Origin: Portibacter lacus
GTDB lineage: Bacteria; Bacteroidota; Bacteroidia; Chitinophagales; Saprospiraceae
Assembly (NCBI RefSeq): GCF_021533215.1
Contig: NZ_JAJNKA010000010.1
Span: 62,001-126,000 of the forward strand
Length of the DNA: 64,000 nt
Reading direction: 5' to 3'
How positions within the stretch are numbered: the stretch's first letter is position 1; each line of letters starts with the position of its first letter. The translations under genes and the position numbers were made by a program. Shown here in pieces: positions 27,250 to 36,803 of the stretch. The notes under the pieces are model-generated. The model had not been told where the DNA came from, did no database searches, and saw only the letters and a list, made by a program, of their open reading frames with translations.

Positions 27250-28440
27250 ATGAAAAATCTAATAAATTACTTTGTTTTAATCGTGTTGATTACAGCTTGT
27301 TCTGCATCAGAGAAGATGCCCGTTGTTATGGTATCTGAAACGGCAGGCTTAGACCGTTCCTTAGAATATGTGAATTCAACGATCAGTCTAGGTCGGGCAT
27401 TAGCAGAGGATGAGCGTTTAATAGCGATTGATACTGAAGGTGGCACTGAAATATTAGTTGATGATGTCCATTTAGAGGAAATTGAGAATCGCTTTGAATA
27501 TACTATTGTGTTTCCCATTGCGATTGCAGCGAATCAATCCAAAACATTTACTATTAAAATTCAAGAAAATAATAACCCGGCATCTTCTGCACAGCAAATG
27601 CTCTCTAAAGATGATCTAGCGGTAGAAAATGAGTTTTACAAAGCTACTTTTAGTTCAGAGGATGATCAACGCGGCGGTCAGGTAAATGGAATAGTATTAA
27701 AAAACTTTAAGAATCAACTCTTAAAAAGAGGACACATCTCCATGCATTGGGCGCCAAATTTCTCCAAAAGTAGTTCAGAGTCGTATTTCAATTTTGAAGA
27801 TTTACGACCAGATGCTAATCATGAAATAGTAGGGGAGCAGTACAGTGTCATTAAGGAACGTTCGGGTAATACCGATAGTGTGCCTGAAATTCAAATCTCA
27901 GGGCGTTACGAGTTTTATGATAAATTACCTTATTTTTTGTTTGAGTCGACCATTCTCGTTCAGAAAGAAGTAGAGCTGAACCTCTTGCGAAATGATGAAA
28001 TGACTATGGATAGTCTTTTTACCCATATTGCATATGTAAAGGAAGACGGCACCATAGAGCATTTAAACTTATATTCTGAGGAAGTCGATGTCTTGGAAGA
28101 AAACCATGTAACTGATGATGCGCCATGGTTGGCTTTTTATCATTTAGATAAAGGTTACGGTTTTGGATCCATTCGCCTAGTGTATGATAATACCAATACG
28201 AAAGGTGAACCTTCACCTACACATCATCCATATACCAAGATTACCAAATCTTCCAATAATGGTAGATATTGGAATCGAGTTTTATCCGATACGATTCAAA
28301 CCTTTCCTGCAGGAAGTCAGTATTATGAAAAAAATGCTTATTTAGTCTTTCCAGTAAGTCCAGATAGCCCTGAAAAAGTTATAAAGGATTATGCGGCGCT
28401 TTTAAATAATCCATTGACTGTGAAGGTGGTTGAAAACTAA
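27250..28440 (+). CDS. Lipoprotein of the Nramp-SDR-aldolase operon, unknown family
   Basis: 396 residues. The signal peptide ends in LITACSAS (lipobox Cys about 17). The chain is mostly beta with an early region resembling the DUF4861 family of polysaccharide-related secreted proteins, but I am not certain. Motifs that stand out are KATFSSEDDQRGGQVNGIVLKNF (sugar-hydrolase-like beta-sandwich feel) and LSDTIQTFPAGSQYYEKNAYLVFP near the end. It lies 62 bp after the aldolase gene on the same strand and is probably the surface component of this catabolic set. The 212-bp gap after it shows no strong terminator. Confidence 0.65.
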   Translation: MKNLINYFVLIVLITACSASEKMPVVMVSETAGLDRSLEYVNSTISLGRALAEDERLIAIDTEGGTEILVDDVHLEEIENRFEYTIVFPIAIAANQSKTFTIKIQENNNPASSAQQMLSKDDLAVENEFYKATFSSEDDQRGGQVNGIVLKNFKNQLLKRGHISMHWAPNFSKSSSESYFNFEDLRPDANHEIVGEQYSVIKERSGNTDSVPEIQISGRYEFYDKLPYFLFESTILVQKEVELNLLRNDEMTMDSLFTHIAYVKEDGTIEHLNLYSEEVDVLEENHVTDDAPWLAFYHLDKGYGFGSIRLVYDNTNTKGEPSPTHHPYTKITKSSNNGRYWNRVLSDTIQTFPAGSQYYEKNAYLVFPVSPDSPEKVIKDYAALLNNPLTVKVVEN

Positions 28441-28652
28441 AACATATCTTAGTTTAGGAGTATCTCAAAAAATGCAATAGAATTATGGGGTGGGGTTGTA
28501 TATATAGGAGAACTTTGATGTGAATGGTTTACCTTAAATTTTTAAATTCTTTTAGAATGAAAGCAATGATTATGCTAAATAGCCAGCAATAAGTTTTGGT
28601 AGCATTTTTATTTTAATTATTTTGAGTATACCAAATAAACCAAACGTATACT

Positions 28653-31600
28653 ATGCCTAAATACATCCTTTCGGTACTTATTGCACTGACCTTCATAAAT
28701 ATATCGAATGCACAAATCCTTCTAGAAGAGGATTTTGATACCAGTAATTCACTTCCAACAGGTTGGATAGATAATGGAAATGTTTATTCAAGTGTTACTT
28801 CTAATATAGCTTGTTCTAATAATTCCTATCGGATGAACCTCTATAGTGGAAATAATAATAGCTTTTTAGATAGTCCAGACATTCCCAGAGGTACATTACC
28901 AGGAAAGGTGAAAGTTAGTTTTGATATGCAGCTCTCTGATTACGCTAATGCAAGTATTCTTACAGGAACAGGGACCATATATGTTCAGTTATTTATTAAT
29001 GGAACACATGACTCAGATATTGTAAGTATTAATCCGATTACATTAACAAACGGGTGTATTAATCAAACGATAATACTCTCGAATATACCTTCGGGCGCTA
29101 GTTTTAAAATACGTTTTCTAGGTATATGGTCTACTGGAGATTGGGCTTTTGTTTTAGATAATTTTAGTGCAATTTTATTAAATGATGATTGTGAAGATGC
29201 AGTTCTTCTTCCGCAAACACTTAGGCCAGCAGGAATATTGGATGAAAATGTGGCAGATGGAACTTTAGAAGATGCCACAGCATCCCAAACTGCTTGTAAA
29301 GGTACTGCGAATGATGATGTTTGGTATAAGTTTGTTGCAAATAAAAAAGCGGTCTCCGTAACAGTTTTAGGAGGTGATGTCGTGGTCGAATTATTCTCAG
29401 GCTCTTGCGGAAACCTAGTAAGTCTTGCATGTAAGGATCAATATAATGAGAGTGAGTTATTTGACTATTACGGAACGAGTGTAGGTGAAACGTATTATGT
29501 CCGGATTTACAGTTTTGGAGCTACTCCGTTAACAGGGAGTGCAGCAGAATTTCGAATCCAGATCGGAACACCGAAAGTAGTGAATGATGAATGTGTAGCT
29601 GCAGAAACCCTGACCCAATCTTCAGCTTTTTCCTGTGGGACTAATTTTGCGATGGGGAGTGTCGAATCGGCAACAGAAAGTCAAGCCGCCTGCACTGGAA
29701 ATGCGAATGATGATGTATGGTATACGTTCGAAGCAACTAGCACTGACTTCAGTGTTTATTTAGAATCTGGTGACTTCGTTGTACAACTTTTCGAAGGGAA
29801 TTGTGGCAACCTTACCTCACTTATTTGTAGCGATTTATTTCCAGTAAGTGAAACTTTTAATTATAATAATGCAACGATTGGAAATACATACTATATGCGT
29901 GTTTATTCATTTGGAAATAGTCCGCTTACTGGAACGGCTGCGGAATTTGGAATATGTGTTTTTACGACTCCTCCAGTTCCCAGTAATAATGATTGTGCAA
30001 ATGCGGAAGAGCTACCAGTGGATTTAAATCCAAGCTGTAGTAGTGAAACTTCAGGAACAACTAATGGTGCTTCTAGAAATGAAAGCGTAGCAAGGTGTAG
30101 TGGAATAAATGGCAAAGTTTCGGTTTGGTATAGTTTTATGGCAACAGATGTGGAACAAATCATTACCCTTAGTAATGTTAATATTCTTAATGGTAGTGCC
30201 AATGACATATCTTCTTTTGAAGTGTTTTCAGGTACTTGTGGTTCTCTTAACCGTATTTATTGTTCGGGCCAACTCTTTGGAAGCGATCCAGGTCCTATTA
30301 CAGTTACCGGATTAACTCAAGGAATAACATATTTACTTAGGGTAATACCTGTAAACCCATTTCATACTATTGATTTCAACATCTGTATAAGCACTACATG
30401 TCCAGCAGCTGCTAGCAACCTTCAGGTAAGCAATATTACGAATAGCACAGCGATACTATCTCATAACTACCCCTTTTTATTTGACCGAACTTCTGTAGTG
30501 ACTATTGCTGGAGGAGGTCCATACGCGGAACAGGTTTTTGCAGTTAATACACTTCAAGCACCTGCCTATGCAACTGGCTTATCACCAGATACGGACTATG
30601 ATTACTATGTAGTATCATGTGAAGGAAGTATAATTGCTGGGCCAGTTTCATTTACAACATGCCCAGCATTGGCTACAAACTTAAGTGTTACAGATGTGAA
30701 AGGGACGAGTGCTGTACTCAATTTTTCAGCTGACGGTGAAGAAAGAGACTTGATTATTGTTGAATATGGAGACATTCCCGTTTTTGGAAATTCAAGTAAT
30801 CATGTATTCTTCACTTCTACTACTTCATCTAGTATATTGACTACAGGCTTGAGTTCGAATACAAAATACGACTTCTATGTAGGGCAAGCATGCCCAGAAA
30901 CTTTTGTAGGCCCCATCACATTTACTACTCGCCCTAGTTGTGGAGATGTCATCTATGACAGTGGAGGCCCTACAAACAATTATGCTAATAATGAAGATTA
31001 TATCATTACCATCTGTCCTGAGACGGCTAATCAAACAGGTGGCGCTCGCAGAGTGAGTATTACCTTCGATGAATTTGACACTCAGGGAGGTGTAGATGGG
31101 ATTGAAATTTATGATGGAGAAGACATCTTAGCACCGTTGATCTCTAGTCCAAGTAGTGGTACTGACCTTTGGACTTGGGATAAGGCCAATAGCGAGGGGA
31201 CTGGAAACCTAGAAAGTGTGACAGTTTTTACCTCCAATTCCTCTGGCTGTATCACCTTACGCTATGTTTCAGATAATAATACAACTGCTCCTGGTTTCAA
31301 AGCTACTATAAATTGTGATTTAACCTCAGATATTTTTGAGGAAGTCTTAACCGCTATTCCAACTGGTATCGGTGCAATTACAGCGGACAAAGCTATGCTA
31401 TCTACAGCGAGTGGATTTATGTATTATCTTAAAGAAGGAAGTGGAACGATTGTGGCTTTTAAAGTTGCCAATACCGGGGCTCAAGTACCTATTAATAGGG
31501 TGAGTATGGTCGCAGGGAGTGGTGCGAGTAATCTTGGAATCAATGGATGTGGCGCTCCTTATAATTCTAGGGAAGACTGGTGGGTACTGCATCGAACATG

Positions 31601-32393
31601 GAGTGTCGATCCCTTAATTTTTAATGCAGCACCTATAGAAGTTCGTATGTTTTATACCGATACTGACTTTAATGCACTTTCTACGGCTAGTGGTTTTACG
31701 AATTTGACCCACGAAGATCTTTCACCTTATAAGATAAATTTGGGTTGGGAAGCAGATTTAACTGTTCCAGGGAATAATTGTCATCAGTTGGTACCTATAA
31801 ACAGTTATCAAGATTATGACCCAGGATCCTATTTTTATTCCGATTTCTCAAATGAAACTGGCACACATCAAGTACAATTGACATTAGATTATCTTTGGGG
31901 AGGTGGAGGAATAGGAGCAGGAAGCGACTATAATAGTGTTATTGCTTCTGAAGTCGGTCTTACATCTGGAAACTCAGACCTCCTTATTTCAGAATTAGGA
32001 AAGGGAATTCTGTTGAAGAACGTACTCGGTGACCAATACAGAATTTCAATTGATGGTTTTGGAGCTATTGAAGCAACGTTAGACAATATATCGGTCGCTA
32101 GTAGCTACCTGCCCACTGGGGATCTATATATTAATAATTCAGCTAATGCATTATTCTTTAAACGGTCTGGAGGTGATTATTTAGATGTGAAAATAAGTGA
32201 AATAGGAGCGATCCTAACGAATATAGTGCCTAACATTCCTATAAATCACCTTGAAATTGAATCTGGTGACTTAGGGTTAATGCAAATAGACGGAGGTATA
32301 AGTTTCAAAACTGCTTTGGGAGATTGCTGGAAGTTATACATAGATAACGATGGAGAAATTAAAACGACTATGGTTACTTGCCATGGAAATTAA
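28653..32393 (+). CDS. Large mosaic secreted protein (PPC-like, Fn3, CUB domains; C-terminal tandem repeats)
   Basis: 1246 residues, signal peptide MPKYILSVLIALTFINISNA. Order: a cleaved-adhesin/MAM-like jelly roll (about 22-175); three pre-peptidase-C-like domains each opening with ND(D/E)C or NNDC and containing DDVWY(K/T)F or VWYSF (about 176-580); two fibronectin type III-like modules opening with CPA (about 582-765); a CUB-like domain opening CGDVIYDSGGPTNNY (about 767-890); an unassigned region with WWVLHRTWSVDP; and three tandem repeats at about 1108-1246. There is no recognisable Por-type sorting tail, so how it leaves the cell is unclear. It has no catalytic domain that I can see, which suggests adhesion or binding. 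It stands alone, with 212 bp upstream and 349 bp downstream free of genes. Confidence 0.8.
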   Translation: MPKYILSVLIALTFINISNAQILLEEDFDTSNSLPTGWIDNGNVYSSVTSNIACSNNSYRMNLYSGNNNSFLDSPDIPRGTLPGKVKVSFDMQLSDYANASILTGTGTIYVQLFINGTHDSDIVSINPITLTNGCINQTIILSNIPSGASFKIRFLGIWSTGDWAFVLDNFSAILLNDDCEDAVLLPQTLRPAGILDENVADGTLEDATASQTACKGTANDDVWYKFVANKKAVSVTVLGGDVVVELFSGSCGNLVSLACKDQYNESELFDYYGTSVGETYYVRIYSFGATPLTGSAAEFRIQIGTPKVVNDECVAAETLTQSSAFSCGTNFAMGSVESATESQAACTGNANDDVWYTFEATSTDFSVYLESGDFVVQLFEGNCGNLTSLICSDLFPVSETFNYNNATIGNTYYMRVYSFGNSPLTGTAAEFGICVFTTPPVPSNNDCANAEELPVDLNPSCSSETSGTTNGASRNESVARCSGINGKVSVWYSFMATDVEQIITLSNVNILNGSANDISSFEVFSGTCGSLNRIYCSGQLFGSDPGPITVTGLTQGITYLLRVIPVNPFHTIDFNICISTTCPAAASNLQVSNITNSTAILSHNYPFLFDRTSVVTIAGGGPYAEQVFAVNTLQAPAYATGLSPDTDYDYYVVSCEGSIIAGPVSFTTCPALATNLSVTDVKGTSAVLNFSADGEERDLIIVEYGDIPVFGNSSNHVFFTSTTSSSILTTGLSSNTKYDFYVGQACPETFVGPITFTTRPSCGDVIYDSGGPTNNYANNEDYIITICPETANQTGGARRVSITFDEFDTQGGVDGIEIYDGEDILAPLISSPSSGTDLWTWDKANSEGTGNLESVTVFTSNSSGCITLRYVSDNNTTAPGFKATINCDLTSDIFEEVLTAIPTGIGAITADKAMLSTASGFMYYLKEGSGTIVAFKVANTGAQVPINRVSMVAGSGASNLGINGCGAPYNSREDWWVLHRTWSVDPLIFNAAPIEVRMFYTDTDFNALSTASGFTNLTHEDLSPYKINLGWEADLTVPGNNCHQLVPINSYQDYDPGSYFYSDFSNETGTHQVQLTLDYLWGGGGIGAGSDYNSVIASEVGLTSGNSDLLISELGKGILLKNVLGDQYRISIDGFGAIEATLDNISVASSYLPTGDLYINNSANALFFKRSGGDYLDVKISEIGAILTNIVPNIPINHLEIESGDLGLMQIDGGISFKTALGDCWKLYIDNDGEIKTTMVTCHGN
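31974..32390 (+). repeat. Three C-terminal protein repeats within the mosaic secreted protein
   Basis: Three consecutive units of about 42-49 residues share the pattern (G/S)DL-x-I...(G/A)-hydrophobic-xxK-x(5)-GD-x-(Y/W)...I(D/S)-x-x-G-x-I-x-(A/T)-T. The last unit ends the protein with GDCWKLYIDNDGEI. They are diverged at DNA level, so the duplication is old. They could form a beta-solenoid cap or an export signal. Confidence 0.65.
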
Positions 32394-32742
32394 TGCATAA
32401 TCGGCATAATTATCGTTTGCTTAGTTTTTCATCTCAATGCTTAGCATTAAACAGATTGGAAAACAACTTAATCAAGATTATTATATGCATATCTCTGTCA
32501 AAAATCGGATTCTTCATATGAATGACTATTCTATATTATTCAATGATTTAATATACCAATGAATTAAATTTTCATAGCTATAACAAGGTGACATTGAAAA
32601 TACAAAATCCAAGGATTACTTAATTACCATATCGCTTTTATATTGATCTAAAATTGAAATATATGAAAAGAATATCTTTATAATACATCAAAGAAATTCT
32701 ATTCTTGACGTTTTTTTATCTTTGCGCCATTAAATCTTACAA
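32394..32742. other. Intergenic region with candidate promoter for the PolX-like gene
   Basis: AT-rich and without a gene. A TATCTTTG box at 32717-32724 matches the Bacteroidota -7 consensus and would start transcription about 10 bp before the ATG at 32743. The expected TTG 19 bp further upstream is not present. The rest shows no recognisable element. Confidence 0.45.
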
Positions 32743-34365
32743 ATGACAAATAAGGAGCTTGCGTCGAAGTTTAATATGTTGGGAAAGTTGATGGGACTTC
32801 ATGGTGAAAATCCATTTAAAATCAAGTCTTACACAAATGCATATTTAACACTCAGGAAATTGCCAGATGATCTAACAAATCTCACGGAAGAAGAAATAGC
32901 GGAAATTCCAGGAGTAGGAAAAGCCATTTCTGCCAAGATTAGAGAGTTAATTGATACTGGAGAGATGCAGACGATGAATAAGTATTTGGACATCACTCCA
33001 GAGGGTATTCAAGAAATGCTGACGATCAGAGGATTCGGTGCTAAGAAAATAATGACCATCTGGAAAGACTTAGGAATAGAAACAGTAGGAGAATTATTAC
33101 ACGCATGTAAAGAGAACCGATTGGTTAAATTAAAAGGTTTTGGATTAAAAACACAAGCGCAACTACAGACACAGTTGGAGTATTTTGTAGAATCGAGAGG
33201 ATCAGCGCACTATGCAGCGGTTCTTCCAGATGCAGAGGAGCTTCTAGAGAAATTACGCGATGAGTTTCCTGATCACTTGATTGCCATCGTTGGAGAAGTT
33301 GCTCGAAAATTACCTGTCATTAATGGGATAGAAATATTATCAGATGTTGAGTTTGATCCTGAATTAATAGGAGGCATTTTAGCTACAGATGATGGCTTAA
33401 CTTATAATAATCACAATGTAGATTTTCATTTTGTAGAGACTGCAAGCTTTGGTCTAGAATGTTTACTTTTAAGTTCGTCGGATGAATTTAGTGATGCCAT
33501 TTTAGAATATGGTCCTGAAGCAGCAGAAGAGGAAGAAATGGTATTTGATCAGTTAGACTTGGCATTTATTCCAGCTGAGCTAAGAGAGGATGATTATTGG
33601 ATCGGCTTAGCTAAGGAATATGCACTGCCTGAATTAATCGAAGTTGGAGATATAAAAGGTGTTGTTCATAATCACAGTACTTACAGTGATGGATTGAATA
33701 CTGTGGAGGAGATGGCGCTGGAATGTATGAAGCAAGGTTATGAATATCTGGTAATGAGTGATCACTCTAAATCTGCTTTTTATGCAAATGGACTTCAGCC
33801 TGATCGGGTCTACCATCAGCAGGAAGAAATAGATCTACTCAATCAAAAGTATCCAGATTTTAAAATTTTCAAAAGTATAGAATCAGATATATTAAGTGAT
33901 GGATCACTAGATTATGAGGAAGATATTTTGAGATCATTCGATTTAGTTATTGCTTCGGTCCATTCGAATCTGAAGATGGATGAAGAAAAAGCTACTCGAC
34001 GATTAATAACGGCCATAGAAAATCCATATACCAGAATCTTAGGACATCCTACAGGGAGACTTTTGTTAGCAAGGAAAGGTTATCCGATAGATCATAAAAG
34101 GGTAATAGATGCTTGTGCAGCGAATGATGTGGTGATAGAATTAAACGCAAGTCCGCATAGACTAGATATGGATTGGTCATGGATTCCGTACGCTACGGAG
34201 AAAGGCGTAATGATTTCGATTAATCCAGATGCGCATAGTATATCAGGGATAAATGATATTCAATGGGGTGTCGCGGCGGCGAGAAAAGGAGGCTTAACAA
34301 TAGAAAATTGCTTGAATTCAAAATCTTTATTGGATTTCAAACGTTGGATAAAATCTAAGGCATAG
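32743..34365 (+). CDS. polX: PolX-like protein: PHP exonuclease with degenerate polymerase palm
   Basis: 540 residues. The N-terminal 8-kDa/helix-hairpin-helix part is clear (EIPGVGKAISAKIREL 54-69; TIRGFGAKKI; KGFGLKTQAQL). Canonical PolX palm motif GSxRR...GDxDxL is replaced by GEVARK...NGIEIL (184-200): the Ser is Glu, the first Arg is Ala, the first catalytic Asp is Gly and the second is Glu. The third-Asp position (NVDFHF, 227) is kept. The C-terminal PHP domain keeps all metal-ligand motifs (HNHSTYSDG at 309, SDHSK, IESDI, SVHSN, GHPTGR, NPDAH). It is therefore probably a nuclease without polymerase activity. Annotated PolX proteins are typically about 570 residues; this is slightly shorter. 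Confidence 0.88.
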   Translation: MTNKELASKFNMLGKLMGLHGENPFKIKSYTNAYLTLRKLPDDLTNLTEEEIAEIPGVGKAISAKIRELIDTGEMQTMNKYLDITPEGIQEMLTIRGFGAKKIMTIWKDLGIETVGELLHACKENRLVKLKGFGLKTQAQLQTQLEYFVESRGSAHYAAVLPDAEELLEKLRDEFPDHLIAIVGEVARKLPVINGIEILSDVEFDPELIGGILATDDGLTYNNHNVDFHFVETASFGLECLLLSSSDEFSDAILEYGPEAAEEEEMVFDQLDLAFIPAELREDDYWIGLAKEYALPELIEVGDIKGVVHNHSTYSDGLNTVEEMALECMKQGYEYLVMSDHSKSAFYANGLQPDRVYHQQEEIDLLNQKYPDFKIFKSIESDILSDGSLDYEEDILRSFDLVIASVHSNLKMDEEKATRRLITAIENPYTRILGHPTGRLLLARKGYPIDHKRVIDACAANDVVIELNASPHRLDMDWSWIPYATEKGVMISINPDAHSISGINDIQWGVAAARKGGLTIENCLNSKSLLDFKRWIKSKA

Positions 34366-34519
34366 TTTTTGCCATATTATAAAATAGTTTAATACGTTAT
34401 AGGATTTAAATGAGATGTAAATGATTGTTAATGAGTTGTCAACATCAAGAATCTCACTGATTTTCATCTTATATTTGAATTGAGTTTAATATTTATTCGT
34501 AAAACACAAATTAAAAATA

Positions 34520-35023
34520 ATGAAGTATTTAAGTTTATTCGCGATCGTATTCGCTTTTGCAATGACATCTTGTAACAGTGATACTGCTTCTACAGCAGAC
34601 ACTAATTTAGCAACACCTAATGCACCTACTGCTGCAGTTGCAACACCTAACACTCCAGTAGCACCAGCTGTACCAGTTGGACCTACTACAACTGTTGAAT
34701 TTGCTGAAAACACTTATGATTTCGGTGAAGTAATGGATGGAGAAAAAGTTGAGCACACTTACAGCTTTACTAATACAGGAAGTGAGCCATTAGTTATCTC
34801 TAATGCAAAAGGATCATGTGGATGTACAGTTCCATCTTGGCCAAAAGAACCAATCGCACCAGGTGAAACAGGTGAGATTTTAGTAAGATTTGACTCTAAA
34901 GGAAAAGGTAGAGTAGGTGGAGGAGCACAGACTAAAACTGTTACTATCACTGCTAATACAACACCTCCTGATACAAGAATTACAATCAAAGGAAAAGTAA
35001 ACAAAGAAGAAACTGCAGGATAA
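34520..35023 (+). CDS. DUF1573 lipoprotein
   Basis: 167 residues. The signal peptide has a lipobox (AMTSCNS, Cys about 18). A Thr/Ala/Pro-rich linker of about 35 residues (for example TPNTPVAPAVPVGPTTT) precedes the DUF1573 beta-sandwich (FAENTYDFGEVMDGEKVEHTYSFTNTG, KGSCGCTVPSWPKEPIAPGETGEILVRFDSKGK), which is ASPM-SPD-2-Hydin/MSP-like. Function in bacteria is unknown. A strong terminator follows 60 bp after the stop. Confidence 0.9.
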   Translation: MKYLSLFAIVFAFAMTSCNSDTASTADTNLATPNAPTAAVATPNTPVAPAVPVGPTTTVEFAENTYDFGEVMDGEKVEHTYSFTNTGSEPLVISNAKGSCGCTVPSWPKEPIAPGETGEILVRFDSKGKGRVGGGAQTKTVTITANTTPPDTRITIKGKVNKEETAG

Positions 35024-35083
35024 TCTAGAATTGATGAATTCAATTTTATAGATCTGATTAATATTTTTTCTTAAAGAAAATAG

Positions 35084-35120
35084 AAGCTTCGGTGGAATGA
35101 ATTCCATCGAGGCTTTTTTT
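35084..35120 (+). terminator. Rho-independent terminator after the DUF1573 gene
   Basis: A 15-bp stem (aagcttcggtggaat paired with attccatcgaggctt, two G-T wobbles) with a 2-nt loop is followed directly by a run of T. It ends the plus-strand transcript of the DUF1573 lipoprotein. Confidence 0.85.
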
Positions 35121-35198
35121 TGTGGTCAATGTTTAATGGTGAGTTTAAATAATTACACGAAGAATTTTATAATTGAAAAATTGATGGTTATGAGCATG

Positions 35199-35655
35199 GG
35201 TTTTAACCCGAGAAAGTCTCGTAATGAATTATGAGGTCCTATGGCAGCATGAATAGCGAGGATGATTCTAGATGTAGGAATTAATGGAGCTTGGGATTTT
35301 AACCCGAGAAAGTCTCGTAATTAATTACGAGGTCCTATGGTTGTGTGGATAGCGAGGATGATTTTCGATGTAGGAATTAATGGAGCTTGGGTTTTAACCC
35401 GAGAAAGTCTGGAGGTGAATTACGAGGTCCAGTGGCAGTGTGGATAGCGAGGATGATTTTCGATGCAGGAATTAAAGGAGGTTGGGGTTTTAACCCGAGA
35501 AAGTCTGATAATGAATTACGAGGTCCAGTGGTAGTGTGAATTTCAAGGATGATTTTCGATGTTGGAATTAAAGGAGCTTGGATTTTAACCCGAGTAAAAG
35601 TCTAGAAGTGAATTACGAGGCCCTATGGCAGCATGAATAGTGAGGATGATTTTCG
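35199..35655. repeat. Five tandem units of about 95-96 bp between convergent genes
   Basis: Units start with ttttaacccgag at 35201, 35297, 35392, 35488 and 35583. Each contains a ttttaacccgagaaagtct segment, a ctcgtaat/attacgag inverted repeat (perfect over 18 bp in unit 2) and a cgaggatgattttcgatg segment. Units are diverged by substitutions and one has a 2-bp insertion. There are no unique spacers, no open frame is conserved through the array, and the last unit runs up to the end of the aminotransferase gene. Together with the terminator this fills the 640-bp gap. Function is unknown. Confidence 0.85.
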
Positions 35656-35663
35656 TACTCGAA

Positions 35664-36803
35664 CTATACAATTGACTGAATGATTTCTCCTGCTTTATGC
35701 AGCACATCTTCCGTCTTTGCGAAGCAAAACCGTACTAATTTTTCCTGCTTTTTAGATTGATAGAAAACTGAAATAGGAATGCAGGCAAGTTGGTTCTTAA
35801 TTGTTAACCATTTTGCAAATTCGGTGTCAGGTAAGTCACTGATCTGTGAATAATCGGCCAGTATAAAGTAACTTCCTTTACTTGGGATTAGCTTAAATTT
35901 AGAATTTTGAATATACTTAGAAAGCAAATCTCGTTTCTCTTGGTAAAAATCTGGTAAGCTTAGATAAGTTTGAGAATCTGCTAAATAGTCAGCAATACCG
36001 TGTTGGACAAAGGAATTCACACTGAAAACATTGAATTGGTGGACTTTTCTGAATTCTTTCATGAGCGCTGAAGACATGACGGTATATCCTATCTTCCATC
36101 CGGTACAATGAAAGGTCTTGCCAAATGAAAATACCGCAATTGATTTACTTCTTAAGGCTGGATAAGCTAAGATGGAGCAATGTTGTTCATTATCATAAAT
36201 AAGATGCTCATACACTTCATCACTTAATATAATGATGTCTTTATTTAGAGTGATACTAATCAATGCTTTCATATCACTGTCCCTTAGAATACTCCCCGTC
36301 GGATTGTGTGGCGTATTAATGATGATCATGGATGTTTTCGATGTCATCAGTTTTTCTACTTCATCCCAATCCACTTTGAAATCAGGACTGCTCATCTCAT
36401 AGGATACTACTTTTGCTCCTATTAATTCGATAGCAGGATGATAACAATCAAATGCGGGCTCTATAACGATCACTTCGTCTCCAGGAAAAACAAATGCTGA
36501 AATAGCTGTAAAAATAGCTTGCGTGCCTCCAGCTGTTACATTTATTTCGTCGGATGGATCGTAAACAACATCATAAAGATTTTGGATCTTCTGAGATATT
36601 TTTTGACGAAGTTCAAGGACACCAGCCATAGGAGCATATTGGTTCTTCCCATGATTCATGTGATATTGAACCCGATCTCTTAAAGCTTGGTCTGGTTCGA
36701 AATTAGGAAAACCCTGTGAAAGATTTATAGCTTTGTGTTCTGCCGCTAATCCTGACATTTCACTAAAAATAGTTGTACCGGTATGAGGGAGCTTTGATCT
36801 CAT
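35664..36803 (-). CDS. PLP-dependent aminotransferase, methionine/kynurenine aminotransferase type
   Basis: 379 residues, fold-type I class I/II aminotransferase. Motifs: INLSQGFPNFEPD near the start, NTPHNPTGSIL in the middle, the PLP Lys in FSFGKTFHCTGWKIGY (about 230) and the C-terminal Arg (KLVRFCFAKTEDVL). The N-terminus and LSQGFP motif match the methionine aminotransferase (YbdL-like) and kynurenine aminotransferase subgroup rather than AspC. It would transfer the amino group of methionine or aromatic amino acids to 2-oxo acids, for example in methionine salvage. Its ATG overlaps the rdgB end by 4 bp, indicating coupled translation. Confidence 0.88.
   Translation of the reverse strand: MRSKLPHTGTTIFSEMSGLAAEHKAINLSQGFPNFEPDQALRDRVQYHMNHGKNQYAPMAGVLELRQKISQKIQNLYDVVYDPSDEINVTAGGTQAIFTAISAFVFPGDEVIVIEPAFDCYHPAIELIGAKVVSYEMSSPDFKVDWDEVEKLMTSKTSMIIINTPHNPTGSILRDSDMKALISITLNKDIIILSDEVYEHLIYDNEQHCSILAYPALRSKSIAVFSFGKTFHCTGWKIGYTVMSSALMKEFRKVHQFNVFSVNSFVQHGIADYLADSQTYLSLPDFYQEKRDLLSKYIQNSKFKLIPSKGSYFILADYSQISDLPDTEFAKWLTIKNQLACIPISVFYQSKKQEKLVRFCFAKTEDVLHKAGEIIQSIV

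Noticed and set aside
35199-35655. Possible CRISPR array
   Set aside because: Units of 95-96 bp are repeated along their full length with no unique spacers, and no cas genes are present.
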